From NCBI GenBank assembly GCA_035464675.1, contig DATHSA010000027.1:1-43612 (forward strand): a stretch of DNA of 43,612 bases, read 5' to 3'. Numbering within the stretch: position 1 is the stretch's first letter; every line of letters begins with the position of its first letter. The translations under genes were made by a program, and so were the position numbers. Shown in pieces: positions 1 to 8,193 of the stretch. The notes below the pieces were generated by a model. That model made no database searches. It was given only the letters and a program-made list of their open reading frames with translations, and was not told the DNA's origin. The stretch comes from JAUYIV01 sp035464675. GTDB taxonomy: Bacteria; Actinomycetota; Acidimicrobiia; Spongiisociales; UBA11373.

Positions 1-1
1 C

Positions 2-229
2 GAGTCGTCGATCTCCCCGCTCAAGCGAGGCGCCCGTGTCTTGACCATCACCAGCAATGTCGACCACGAGTGGTACTACGAAGGCGTCTCGTGGTCACCT
101 GACGGGAACAGCCTCCTCGTCCTCACGGACCACTTCACTCGGCCGGTCGTGATCGACGTCGCCACCGACACCGCGCAGGAGTTGCCCTGGCTCACCGACT
201 CGTTCCCATCCTGGCAGCCCACCCCCTGA
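2..229 (+). CDS. C-terminal part of a TolB/WD40-like beta-propeller protein (5' truncated)
   Basis: The reading frame is open from base 2, so the gene begins outside the window and only its last 75 residues are seen. The segment holds a typical beta-propeller blade signature, GVSWSPDGNSLLVL, followed by a strand of the form VVIDVATD and a final SWQPTP. SWSPDG and SWQP are characteristic of TolB-like and PD40 repeats. These proteins are usually secreted or periplasmic, or are the N-terminal propeller of peptidases; which applies cannot be told because the N-terminus is missing. The frame ends at TGA 227-229. Family call is fairly sure; specific function unknown. Confidence 0.7.
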   Translation, partial: ESSISPLKRGARVLTITSNVDHEWYYEGVSWSPDGNSLLVLTDHFTRPVVIDVATDTAQELPWLTDSFPSWQPTP

Positions 230-261
230 AGACCGCCGCAGCCCCGGGGGTTCAGCCCTCA

Positions 262-290
262 GATGACATTCCCGAGCACTGGCCGAGGCC
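262..290. repeat. Degenerate copy of a dispersed intergenic repeat (TGACATTCCCG type)
   Basis: The gap 230-392 holds TGACATTCCCG followed by GCACTGGCCGAG. The same 11-mer, followed by a similar CACGCTGGCGGAG, recurs at 918-942. No gene is visible in this gap. Function is unknown; the sequence could be a decayed small repeat. Confidence 0.4.
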
Positions 291-392
291 ACAGCCTGGC
301 TCTGCCCAGTCGGAGCGCCAGGGGTCGATCACACGATCCAGTGCCGATCAGCTGTGCACAGGCGGATCACCTGGGCCTCGAGCCGGAGAGGG

Positions 393-815
393 TCAGACAC
401 CGGATTCGATGAGGGCCTTGATGTTGCTTGCGCTTCTCTCCATCATCGTTCGGATCTGGTCGGCGATTGAGTCGTCGATTCCTGGTATCTCCCCACCGAT
501 CGTGAGTTCCGTGGCCTGGTCGCCATCGGCGTGGAACAGTGCCCACCCGTCGATGGTCATGGGCCCGTCCTGAGTTCTAACCCGCATGGCCGCTTCAGGC
601 TCGAATTCGACCACTTCCATCGTCCCCTCGGTGACCTTCCCGAACCGGTTCACGCGACGCTTGATCACCGTGCCGACGTCGATGGGGCCGTCCGAGGTGG
701 CTTCCAACTCGATGCTCGGGTCCCATCTCGGATGGTTCGCGACGTGATTCACGGCGTAGAACTCCCAGACCTCCGCGACCGGACACGCGATTGTTGTGGA
801 TGCCTCGATTCGCAT
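393..815 (-). CDS. SRPBCC-family protein (polyketide cyclase/dehydrase-like, START-like fold)
   Basis: A 140-residue protein of the SRPBCC ligand-binding superfamily. It begins MRIEASTTIACPVAEVWEF, the usual first strand and helix of this fold, where a phrase like ASPEEVWAF is typical. The middle shows alternating strands with GTVIKRRVNRFGKV, and the C-terminal helix (residues about 118-140) closes the hydrophobic cavity. The start at 815 is preferred over upstream ATGs because AGGAGG lies just upstream and similarity to the family begins at this Met. The ligand cannot be predicted. It reads the same way as the cyclase gene upstream, 141 bp away, so co-transcription is possible but a hairpin separates them. 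Family call is good; function unknown. Confidence 0.8.
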   Translation of the reverse strand: MRIEASTTIACPVAEVWEFYAVNHVANHPRWDPSIELEATSDGPIDVGTVIKRRVNRFGKVTEGTMEVVEFEPEAAMRVRTQDGPMTIDGWALFHADGDQATELTIGGEIPGIDDSIADQIRTMMERSASNIKALIESGV

Positions 816-913
816 GACCCCCCTCCTCCCCCCCATGATCCCAGGGATGAGGTTCCGGCGGCGACCATCGGGTCGAATCCGCCCAAGCGTGGCGCTGGTT
901 TGCTCCAAACCGT

Positions 914-960
914 CTGGTGACATTCCCGCACGCTGGCGGAGTCCGCTGCGATGTCATCAG
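914..960. terminator. Hairpin at the 3' end of the hydrolase-cyclase gene, also a copy of the TGACATTCCCG repeat
   Basis: CTGGTGACAT (914-923) pairs with ATGTCATCAG (951-960), a 10-bp stem with one G-T pair. The interior contains a second small palindrome, GCGGA-G-TCCGC. The outer stem overlaps the stop codon at 957-959. There is no T-tract, so a role in termination or mRNA stability is inferred. Confidence 0.45.
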
Positions 961-2273
961 TGGGCTGCGTAGATCTCCCAGTCGTCGGGGATGCCCTTCA
1001 GGGCGTGAGTTCCCCGGGAGCTGAATTCGATCCCTGATCCGGCCACGAGGTCCCTCACGGTCCGGGACACGAAGACTTCCGAGGGACCCGCCAGCGCCGA
1101 GACGCGCGAGGCGATGTGAACGGTGAGTCCTGCCACGTCGTCGCCCACGACCTCTACCTCCCCGGTGTGGAGCCCGACGCGGACGTCGATCCCGAGGGGC
1201 TTGACCGTCTCAGCGATGGACTTGCCCGCTCGAATGCCCCGGGCGGGGCCGTCGAAGGTTGCCAGGAAGCCATCGCCGGTCGTATTGATCTCCCTCCCGC
1301 GCCAGGCGGCGAGCTGGCTTCGGACCAGGTCGTCGTGCCGCTTCAGCAGGTCGCTCCACTTCCGATCTCCCAGCGCCACGGCCCGATCCGTCGAGTCGAC
1401 GATGTCGGTGAACATGACGGTGGCAAGCACACGATCTGGTAGCCGACCGACGCGGTGCCCCGTCACGAATTCCTCGATCTCGTCCAGCATCTGCGTCGTC
1501 TCGCCCGCCCAGAAGAAATGGTCGGCACCGGGGAGTTCTACGATCCGGGCATGCTCGACCCGCTCCGCCACGTAGCGGCCATGGGCGAGCATCGGGTCCC
1601 CGGATCGGTACAGCAACAGCGTCGGCACCCTGACCGCGGGGAGGATCGACCGGACGTCGATCTGCGAGTTCATCCGCGAGAGCGTCGCCGCGGTTCTCGG
1701 GCTCGCCGACAGTCGCTGGTAGCGCTTGAACCACTCACAGAACGCGTCGTCGTCCGCACGGCTCGGGGCAAAGCCCTCAACGCCGAGCGATCCCCACGTC
1801 GTCTCCAGGTCCTCGGCATACTCGTTCCATTGCTCCGGAGTCGGACCCGCAAGGTCGTCGAAGCCCACACTGCTGACCCGGCTTCCCATCAGGATCAGGG
1901 CTTCGGCCCTCTCCGGGTGCGTGGCTGCGAACAGCAGGGACATGGCACCCCCCTCCGAGTGCCCGAAGATCGTCGCCGACCGGGACCCGGCCGCATCCAT
2001 CACCGCCGTCAGGTCACTGATTCGGACCTCGAGAGAGGGCAGGTCATCGGCCGGCACGGGATCGGAGAGACCGGTTCCACGCTTGTCGAAGACGATCAGC
2101 CGCGAGAACGAGGCCAGGCGCTCGAGGAAGCGAGCCATGCCAGGGTCCTCCCACATCAATTCGACGTTGGAGACGAAGCCAGGCACGTGGACAATGTCGC
2201 GCGGGCCGTCACCGAACACCTGGTACGCGACGTTCACGTCACCGCTTTTGGCATACCGCGTCTTGGGTACCAC
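957..2273 (-). CDS. Alpha/beta-hydrolase fused to a class III adenylate/guanylate cyclase domain
   Basis: A two-domain protein (438 residues from the GTG at 2273). Residues about 1-265 are an alpha/beta-hydrolase with nucleophile elbow GHSEGG, acid in RSGD and histidine in GADHFFW. Residues about 275-438 are a class III cyclase catalytic domain with metal-binding FTDIVDST and TTGDGF, and the transition-state Arg in VHIASRV. The base-recognition Lys normally just before TxGDG is Asn here (EINTTGDG), and the Asn usually found before the Arg is His. This fusion is widespread in actinobacteria. The frame stays open to an ATG at 2498, but similarity to the family begins near VPKTRYAKSGDV, and GTG 2273 has GAAAGG 9 nt upstream, so I prefer the shorter form. 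A cAMP/cGMP-linked role is inferred; activity is uncertain. Confidence 0.8.
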   Translation of the reverse strand: MVPKTRYAKSGDVNVAYQVFGDGPRDIVHVPGFVSNVELMWEDPGMARFLERLASFSRLIVFDKRGTGLSDPVPADDLPSLEVRISDLTAVMDAAGSRSATIFGHSEGGAMSLLFAATHPERAEALILMGSRVSSVGFDDLAGPTPEQWNEYAEDLETTWGSLGVEGFAPSRADDDAFCEWFKRYQRLSASPRTAATLSRMNSQIDVRSILPAVRVPTLLLYRSGDPMLAHGRYVAERVEHARIVELPGADHFFWAGETTQMLDEIEEFVTGHRVGRLPDRVLATVMFTDIVDSTDRAVALGDRKWSDLLKRHDDLVRSQLAAWRGREINTTGDGFLATFDGPARGIRAGKSIAETVKPLGIDVRVGLHTGEVEVVGDDVAGLTVHIASRVSALAGPSEVFVSRTVRDLVAGSGIEFSSRGTHALKGIPDDWEIYAAH

Positions 2274-2636
2274 TTCCTCGAACCTTTCGGTGTTGCGGCG
2301 CTCGTCACCGTACTTCGAATCTCGCCGCGCGGCCCGCTCGGGTGCCACTCCCGCGCAGTGGTCGAGGGGCTGTTGCATCACCCTCGAAAACCGACCAACC
2401 GTCCAGACTGCTGGAAGGTCTGCTCCGGCGAGCGTGTCTTCCCGAGCAGCTCGATCCGAGCGAGCCGAGAGGTCTTCCCAGTCGATTCGCTCATACATCG
2501 GTCACCAATCGGACGGCCTCATCCATGGTGACTGGTTCACCTCCCGTGGCCTGCAGCAGGCGATCCGGCACGCTGGCTGACGAGACAGTGATGTCCTCTC
2601 AGATCTCACCCCTGCCCGCTGAAGCTGGACGCCGAC
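2274..2636 (-). other. Gap with possible remnant coding sequence between the exporter and the hydrolase-cyclase
   Basis: If the cyclase starts at 2273, this 363-bp stretch has no confident gene. Two open minus-strand stretches adjoin at 2491-2498. One ends ...MDEAVRLVTDV (ATG at 2527, TGA in the overlap ATGTATGA). The other begins MYERIDWEDLSARSDRAARE and runs in frame into the cyclase. Joined by one frame change they would read as one smooth helical segment. This could be a decayed small gene or an N-terminal extension of the cyclase. A third copy of the CACGCTGGC repeat motif lies at 2569-2577. Confidence 0.3.
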
Positions 2637-4415
2637 CTACACCGTCGTCGTCCCCGCAGCCCAGTCGGCGTAGAGGCGCGAGTACACGCCGCCGGCCGCG
2701 ACGAGCTGCCAGTGCGTTCCCTCCTCGACCAGGCGGCCCCGGTCGAAGACCAGCACCCGGTCGGCGCCTTCAGCGGTTGCCAGCCGGTGGGCGATGGTGA
2801 TCGAGGTACGGCCCGCGGTGAGCCGGTCGATCGCGTGGCGGAGGCGCACATCCAGTGCCGGGTCCACGGCCGAGGTCGCCTCGTCGAGCACCAGGACGTG
2901 GGGGTCGGAGATCCAGGCGCGGACCAGCGCCACCAGCTGGCGCTCACCGGCGGACAGGCTGCCGCCGCGCTCCCCCACCGACGAGTGCACGCCATCGGGG
3001 AAGTCCTGCACCCAGTCGTCGAGCTCCAACTCGGCCAGCGCCGCCATGACCTCCTCGTCGGTGGCGTCGGTGCTGCCGTAGCGGATGTTGCGAGCGATCG
3101 TCCCGGTGAAGAGGAAACCCTCCTGCGGCACGAAGGCGACCCGGCTGCGCAAGCTCGCCATCGAGGCCTGCCGCAGGTCGACGCCGCCGATCCTCACCAC
3201 ACCGCGATCGGGGTCGAGGAGCCGGACCAGCAGCTTCGCGAACGTCGTCTTGCCCGACCCGGTCTCGCCGACGATGGCGATCCGGGTGCCCGCGGCGATG
3301 TCCACCGTGATGTCCGACAGCACCTCGGGCCCCTCCCGGTAGGAGAAGCCGACGTCCTCGAACGACACCCCAAGCGGCCCGTCCGGGAGGTCCACCGGGT
3401 CAGCCGCCTCGGGGATCTCCACGGGTGCGTCGAGCGCTTCGACGATCCGACGGAGACCAGAGGCGGCACTCTGGGCGAAGTCGAGGATCTCGACGATCGT
3501 CTGAATGGGCTGGATCAGCAGGTTGACCAGGAAGAGGAACGCCAGGAGCACGCCGGCGGTGATCCCCTGGTCGGGCCCGATGACGAGCCCCACGGCGACC
3601 ACGATCGCGGTGAGGGTCGCCGCGAACAACTCGGCGGTGGCGAAGAGCACGTTGCCGAAGTGCGCCGCCTTGAACTGGGCCTGGAAACGCGCCTCGAGGG
3701 CGTCGTCCACGCGGTTCATGGTCACCTGCTCCGCACCATGTGCGCGCACCTCGGGCAGGGCGTTGATCGCCTCGCCCATCACGGCGAGGCTGTCGGCAAC
3801 GCGCTCTCGCACCCGGTCGTGCCGGCGCCGAAGGATCTTCTGGAACCACAGCAGGCTGGAGGCGTAGACGATCACGCCGACGAGCACGATCAACGCCAGC
3901 CGCCATTCGTAGACGGCCATCACCGCAAGCGCCGCCAGCACCTGGGTGCCGTTCACCAGGAACATCACCCCGCCCCACTCCATGAAGTCCTGGAGGGTGG
4001 CCAGGTCCGAGGTGACACGGGATACCAGGGCCCCGCGCCGCTCCGACTCGACATGCAGCACCGAACGGCGCATCAGGTGCGAGAACACATTGACCCGCAA
4101 CTGCGACAGCCCGATCGAGGCCTGCCGGACCAGCCTGACCAGGCCGAACCGCGTCATGGCCCCGCCGACGAACGCGATGGCCAGGCCGATCGCCACCGCG
4201 GTCCATACGCCGGCCAGGTCCACCGCATCCCCGCTGCCGATGTAGCGGTCGAGCGTCTGTTGGACGATCACCGGGATGAGGATCTGAACCGCGGTGCCGC
4301 CCATGTTGAGCAGGAGGACCACCCATAGGCGGCGGGCGATGATCGGGACTTCGACCACGGCACGACGGATCGCCGCCGGGGTGGAGAGCCGCGAGGTCTC
4401 GGCCGAAGCCGTCAT
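2637..4415 (-). CDS. ABC exporter, ATP-binding/permease subunit (catalytic half of a heterodimer)
   Basis: A 592-residue type IV ABC exporter half-transporter: six membrane segments (residues about 25-310), then a nucleotide-binding domain (about 345-592). The NBD has Walker A GETGSGKTT, Walker B VLVLDEATSAVD with the catalytic Glu, and switch His in ITIAHRLA. Its signature is LSAGERQ rather than LSGGQ. Its ATG overlaps the stop of the upstream subunit by 4 bp (ATGA), so both are made together. The partner has a degenerate Walker B and switch, the complementary pattern of an asymmetric heterodimer (TM287/288, BmrCD or TAP type). Substrate unknown; MdlB/multidrug-like by family. Confidence 0.92.
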   Translation of the reverse strand: MTASAETSRLSTPAAIRRAVVEVPIIARRLWVVLLLNMGGTAVQILIPVIVQQTLDRYIGSGDAVDLAGVWTAVAIGLAIAFVGGAMTRFGLVRLVRQASIGLSQLRVNVFSHLMRRSVLHVESERRGALVSRVTSDLATLQDFMEWGGVMFLVNGTQVLAALAVMAVYEWRLALIVLVGVIVYASSLLWFQKILRRRHDRVRERVADSLAVMGEAINALPEVRAHGAEQVTMNRVDDALEARFQAQFKAAHFGNVLFATAELFAATLTAIVVAVGLVIGPDQGITAGVLLAFLFLVNLLIQPIQTIVEILDFAQSAASGLRRIVEALDAPVEIPEAADPVDLPDGPLGVSFEDVGFSYREGPEVLSDITVDIAAGTRIAIVGETGSGKTTFAKLLVRLLDPDRGVVRIGGVDLRQASMASLRSRVAFVPQEGFLFTGTIARNIRYGSTDATDEEVMAALAELELDDWVQDFPDGVHSSVGERGGSLSAGERQLVALVRAWISDPHVLVLDEATSAVDPALDVRLRHAIDRLTAGRTSITIAHRLATAEGADRVLVFDRGRLVEEGTHWQLVAAGGVYSRLYADWAAGTTTV

Positions 4416-6211
4416 GACTCACCCCTCGCTCGCGCCGCCGCCTCCAACTCGTATGCCTCGACCAGGCGGGCGTAGCCGCGCTGGGTCGCCAGCAACTCCG
4501 GGTGGGTGCCCTGGGCGACCACCCGCCCGTCGTCGACGAAGATCACCTCGTCTGCCAGGCGAATGGATGAGGGCCGGTAGGCGACGATCACGATCGTGGA
4601 CGGCAGCTCGGCGGTGCGGAGCCCGCGCAGGATCTCCGCCTCCACCGAAGGATCGACCGCCGAGGTGGCGTCGTCCATGATCAGCAGCCGGGGCCTCCTC
4701 ACCAGTGCTCTGGCGAGGGCGATCCGCTGCCGCTGGCCACCGGACAGCGATGCGCCGCGTTCCCCGAGGCGGGTGGCGTAGCCATCGGGGAGCTCCTCGA
4801 TGAAGTCGTGGGCGCCGGCCAGTCGGGCGGCTTCGACAACGCGCTCGCGGGGCGTCTCGACACCCATGGTCAGGTTCCCCTCGGCGGTGTCGTCGAACAG
4901 GTAGGCCGTCTGGCCCACATAGGCGATCTCGCGCGCCAGCTCGGACCGGGCGAACTCGCGCAGGTCGCGGCGGTCGAGATGGATCCGACCAGTCCCCGGA
5001 TCCCACAGCCTCGCCAGCAGCAACGTCAACGTGGTCTTCCCCGAACCCGTCGGGCCCACGACGGCCACGGTTCGGCCCGCCGGGATGTCCACCACGACGT
5101 CGCTGAGCACCATCTCGCCTGGCTCGTACTGGAATGTGACCTGCTCCGAATCCACGGGAGCGGCGCCGGCGTCGAGGCGGGCCACCATCTCGCCGTACTC
5201 GACGATCTCGTCGGCCTCGAGCACCGCCTCCACCCGCCGCCACCCCGGGATCGCCGCCGCCAGATCGAACAGCACGAACGCGATCAACTGGATCGGGAAC
5301 GTGAGCAGGGCGAGCAGGTAGAGCGCGGTCACGATGTCGCCGGGCGTGACCGCCCCGGCATCGACCCTCACCGCCCCGACGCCGAGGACCGCCAACCCGA
5401 TCACCGGGATGATGACGACGATGATCGTCCGGTAGGTCTCCCAGCGGACGCCGAGGTCGATCAGCAGGTCGCGTAGATCGTCCGACGCCTTGGCGAGACG
5501 GGCCGTCTCATAGTCCTCGCGGCCCAGGGACTTGACGGTGAGGGCGCCGTCGAAGCTCTCATGGGCGACCCCGCTCACCTCTCCCAACTGCGTCTGGATG
5601 CCCTCCCACGACGGATACAGCGTGATCGCGGCGCGCACCTCGATCGACACCACGATCCCCATGCCGACCACGGCGACGAGACCCAGCCACGGGTCCAACA
5701 CCGTGAGAAGGATCACCGTGCCGACCACGAGCAGCGACACGCCCGTTGCATACGGGAGTGGCGCGAGGACGCTGGTGGCTCGCTGGGTGTCGTTGTCGGC
5801 CACCGACAGCAGATCCCCGATCGACTGGCGGCGGAACCACGACATCTCCAATTCCAGCTGATGGGCGAGAAGCTGGCGCCGCAGGTCCTGCTGGTTGCGG
5901 AACTGCAGCCACCCGGCCGAGGTCCGCCGCATGACGATGGCCGCCGCCTTCCACACCGACACCCCGATGACGGCGAGCACAACGGGGAGGACCTTCCCGG
6001 AGACCGGTTCCCCGTCCCGCAGCACCGGGAGGATCGCGGTGTCGGTGACCCAGCCGATCACTGCCGATGAGGCGATGATGGCGCCGGCGAACATCGCCGC
6101 CCCGGTCACGGCAGACGTGAACGCCCAAGGCCGCGCCTTGATGAACCGAAACACGATGCGGAGCCCGCCGCCCAGTACCTCCCGGGCGCTCAGATGCTCG
6201 ACGTCGGACAC
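4412..6211 (-). CDS. ABC exporter, ATP-binding/permease subunit (degenerate-site half of a heterodimer)
   Basis: A 599-residue half-transporter with six membrane segments followed by an NBD. Walker A is GPTGSGKTT and the signature LSGGQRQRIALARAL is canonical. Walker B reads LLIMDDATSAVD, with Asp in place of the catalytic Glu, and the switch reads IVAYRPSS, with Tyr in place of His. ATP bound in this subunit's Walker motifs is therefore predicted to be hydrolysed poorly or not at all. The frame is open to an ATG at 6289, but that lies inside pgpA on the other strand. GTG 6211 has TAATCT 8 nt upstream and leaves a 72-bp divergent promoter region, so I chose it. It precedes and overlaps the other subunit gene. 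Confidence 0.88.
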   Translation of the reverse strand: MSDVEHLSAREVLGGGLRIVFRFIKARPWAFTSAVTGAAMFAGAIIASSAVIGWVTDTAILPVLRDGEPVSGKVLPVVLAVIGVSVWKAAAIVMRRTSAGWLQFRNQQDLRRQLLAHQLELEMSWFRRQSIGDLLSVADNDTQRATSVLAPLPYATGVSLLVVGTVILLTVLDPWLGLVAVVGMGIVVSIEVRAAITLYPSWEGIQTQLGEVSGVAHESFDGALTVKSLGREDYETARLAKASDDLRDLLIDLGVRWETYRTIIVVIIPVIGLAVLGVGAVRVDAGAVTPGDIVTALYLLALLTFPIQLIAFVLFDLAAAIPGWRRVEAVLEADEIVEYGEMVARLDAGAAPVDSEQVTFQYEPGEMVLSDVVVDIPAGRTVAVVGPTGSGKTTLTLLLARLWDPGTGRIHLDRRDLREFARSELAREIAYVGQTAYLFDDTAEGNLTMGVETPRERVVEAARLAGAHDFIEELPDGYATRLGERGASLSGGQRQRIALARALVRRPRLLIMDDATSAVDPSVEAEILRGLRTAELPSTIVIVAYRPSSIRLADEVIFVDDGRVVAQGTHPELLATQRGYARLVEAYELEAAARARGES

Positions 6212-6219
6212 AAGGGATG

Positions 6220-6225
6220 AGATTA
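6220..6225 (-). promoter_or_regulatory. -10-like TAATCT, leaderless-type promoter of the ABC exporter operon
   Basis: TAATCT on the minus strand lies 8 nt before GTG 6211, so transcription would start at or beside the start codon. No Shine-Dalgarno is present. Confidence 0.5.
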
Positions 6226-6270
6226 GAGCCGGACGCCGGCCCCCTTGTCGGGGCGACGGGTGGCCGGCGG

Positions 6271-6276
6271 TAGCCT
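6271..6276 (+). promoter_or_regulatory. -10-like TAGCCT, leaderless-type promoter of pgpA
   Basis: TAGCCT lies exactly 7 nt before ATG 6284, with no Shine-Dalgarno between them. Confidence 0.5.
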
Positions 6277-6283
6277 GCGACGA

Positions 6284-6742
6284 ATGCACCGCCTCGTCGC
6301 CTCGTGCCTGGGCCTCGGCCTCGTGCCCCGCAGCCTCTGGGGCTCTGACAGCGGGGCCGGCACCTTCGGTGCCGCCTTCGCCGCCCTGGTCGGCCTCGGT
6401 CTCCTGTGGCTCGGCGCTCCCTGGTGGGTGACCCTGGCAGCCGCCCTGGTTCTCACCCTTCTCTCCCTGTGGGCGGCGGCGCCGTTCACGGTCGACGGAG
6501 ACGACCCCGGCTGGGTCTGCATCGACGAGGCCGCCGGGACGATGGTCGCCCTGGTCGGACTCGGCGGCATCCCCTGGGTGGCGGCCCTGGTCGTGGCCCG
6601 TCTCGCCGACATCTTCAAGATCCTCCCCGGGGTCCGCGCCGCCGAGGACCGGCTACCCGGGGCGATCGGCGTCACCGCAGACGATCTGGTGGCAGGCCTC
6701 TACGGCTCGGCCGTCGGGTGGGCGGTCTACGGGCTGCTCTGA
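6284..6742 (+). CDS. pgpA: Phosphatidylglycerophosphatase A
   Basis: A 152-residue membrane protein of the PgpA family, which removes the phosphate from phosphatidylglycerophosphate to give phosphatidylglycerol. The N-terminal phrase GLGLVPRSLWGSDSGAGTFG matches the family's GTFGS-type signature. The conserved acidic block is present as DDPGWVCIDEAAG (residues about 75-87). Four hydrophobic segments are visible, one at each end and two in the middle; the block KILPG-RAAEDRLPGAIGVTADD matches the conserved C-terminal region. I chose ATG 6284 over ATG 6245 because TAGCCT lies 7 nt before it and family similarity starts there. It diverges from the ABC exporter and is followed by a hairpin. Confidence 0.85.
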   Translation: MHRLVASCLGLGLVPRSLWGSDSGAGTFGAAFAALVGLGLLWLGAPWWVTLAAALVLTLLSLWAAAPFTVDGDDPGWVCIDEAAGTMVALVGLGGIPWVAALVVARLADIFKILPGVRAAEDRLPGAIGVTADDLVAGLYGSAVGWAVYGLL

Positions 6743-6746
6743 AGGG

Positions 6747-6790
6747 CTGGTCGCGGGGAATGCGAACGAGCCCCGGCGCGAGGCGACCAG
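6747..6790. terminator. Hairpin between convergent pgpA and the DUF3179 gene
   Basis: CTGGTCGC (6747-6754) pairs perfectly with GCGACCAG (6783-6790), with further GGGG/CCCC pairing inside. It begins 5 nt after the pgpA stop and could serve both converging genes. No T-tract follows. Confidence 0.55.
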
Positions 6791-6794
6791 GAGC

Positions 6795-6815
6795 GGGCAA
6801 CGGGTGACGGGTGCC
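6795..6815. repeat. Three-unit heptamer repeat (GGGCAAC GGGTGAC GGGTGCC)
   Basis: Three consecutive 7-bp units sit just before the 3' end of the DUF3179 gene. They belong to the window-wide GGGCGAC-like family. The last unit can also pair with GGCACCC at 6826-6832. Confidence 0.55.
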
Positions 6816-6821
6816 GGCCCT

Positions 6822-8159
6822 TCAGGGCACCCACAACAGGGTGTCGGGATGGAACTGGCTCCAGGCGAACCAGAACGACTGGGACGACGGGATCGGCTCG
6901 CCCGCGACGACCGCCACCAGGCCGCCCGCGTCGATCCTCAACTCGACTCCGGCCATCGCCACCGCCTCGCCCTCCTGGAGCCGGGCGATCGCCGGCCCCA
7001 CGGGAAAGGCCACTGCAGTGCCGCCCGGAACGGTGACCCCCAGCACCTGCTCCTGGACGGGGAGTCGGGGATCGCGGTCACCGATCGGGAAAATCGGGCC
7101 GGCGTCGTCGCGACCCCCGAGCGGATCCAGGACATAGCCCCGGGTGCCTCCCGCGTCGAAGGCGACGATCGTCGTGTCGGGATAGGCCGCCTTCCACTCG
7201 CCCCAGGTGGTCGTGATCACGGTCCCCCGCGTCAGAGCCACTCCGGCCTCCCAGAGCGGTCCCGAGACCGCCCGACCGGTGAAGGTGTCGAAAGCCGACC
7301 AGGTGACCACGTCGTACATGATCTTGTTCGACCGCGAGAGGAGCCCGCTCGTGCGGAGTGTCGGCATCGTGAAGGGTTCATCGAGGTCGTCGGTGAAGTA
7401 CAGGACCGCCGACCCGCAGAGGGTGCAGTAGGGAAGGGCGAACCGCCGGCCCCCGAGCATGTCGTTCACCATCTCGTGGACCTCCATGATGTTGCGTGGA
7501 TACGCCCGGGACTCGCCCCCGATCGTCACACCGAACACGTAACGGTCGTCCGGATACCAATCACCTCCCGGGACATCGGTGACCGCCGGATCGTCGAGGG
7601 CGGGGATACAGCCCAGGCAGGAGGAGGAGTCGCCGGGCGGGCGATCGTCGATGTACACGCCGCCCCACGACACCAGGCGATGATCGATGTCGGAGTCGTC
7701 GGTGAAGAACGGCGCCCAGCGTTCGTCGAGGCCGGTGTACAGCCGCCGCTTGTACGAGAGGTGGTCCGGCGGCGCCGGGGTGTCCCAGGCGATCAGATGG
7801 TCGGTCGCCGTCACCCACCCGACCACCGGCTCGATCTCCACCCCCATCAGTTCGGCGAGGGCACCGCGGATGGAGCCGGCCGACGGACTCTGCGAGGAGG
7901 TGAACCGCATGAGGTCGGCGAGGAGCCAGGCTAGGCGGACGTCGCCCGATCGCCCCAGGTCCACGACGTCCGCGGGAGCCGGCTCTGGGAGCGCATCCCA
8001 CACCCGATCGAGGGCTGCCAGCGTGTGTTCCGGGAGCGGTCCGTCGGGCGCCGCGGGCGCCGGAGGGAAGCCGGGTGCCGTCGCGACGGTGGTCGCCGAG
8101 GGTGTTCCACCGCACGCAGAAAGAAGGGCGATCGCGGCCAGGACAGGTGCGAAGCGCAT
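6822..8159 (-). CDS. DUF3179 domain-containing lipoprotein
   Basis: A 445-residue protein with a lipoprotein signal peptide: a hydrophobic stretch, then lipobox LSAC with Cys16. The DUF3179 core (residues about 185-390) has the family's hallmarks: AYPRNIMEVHEMVND, then YCTLCGSAVLYF with a CxxC pair, then a GTVITTTWGEW segment. Biochemical function of this family is not established; the conserved His and CxxC suggest a metal or redox site, which is inference. ATG 8159 is chosen because the signal peptide starts there, although the frame is open further upstream. It follows the 66-residue membrane protein by 34 bp on the same strand, so they are probably one transcript. Confidence 0.85.
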   Translation of the reverse strand: MRFAPVLAAIALLSACGGTPSATTVATAPGFPPAPAAPDGPLPEHTLAALDRVWDALPEPAPADVVDLGRSGDVRLAWLLADLMRFTSSQSPSAGSIRGALAELMGVEIEPVVGWVTATDHLIAWDTPAPPDHLSYKRRLYTGLDERWAPFFTDDSDIDHRLVSWGGVYIDDRPPGDSSSCLGCIPALDDPAVTDVPGGDWYPDDRYVFGVTIGGESRAYPRNIMEVHEMVNDMLGGRRFALPYCTLCGSAVLYFTDDLDEPFTMPTLRTSGLLSRSNKIMYDVVTWSAFDTFTGRAVSGPLWEAGVALTRGTVITTTWGEWKAAYPDTTIVAFDAGGTRGYVLDPLGGRDDAGPIFPIGDRDPRLPVQEQVLGVTVPGGTAVAFPVGPAIARLQEGEAVAMAGVELRIDAGGLVAVVAGEPIPSSQSFWFAWSQFHPDTLLWVP

Positions 8160-8193
8160 CGTGGTCACAACGCCGCCACCGCGGCATGCGTTC

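Noticed and set aside
2712..4328. 538-codon plus-strand frame opposite an ABC transporter gene
   Set aside because: His/Asp/Gln-rich low-complexity translation with no motifs; the opposite strand encodes a complete transporter with all NBD motifs.
6212..6289. Longer N-terminus for the first ABC subunit starting at ATG 6289
   Set aside because: It would overlap the pgpA start, adds a non-conserved Pro/Arg-rich stretch, and GTG 6211 has a well-placed TAATCT.
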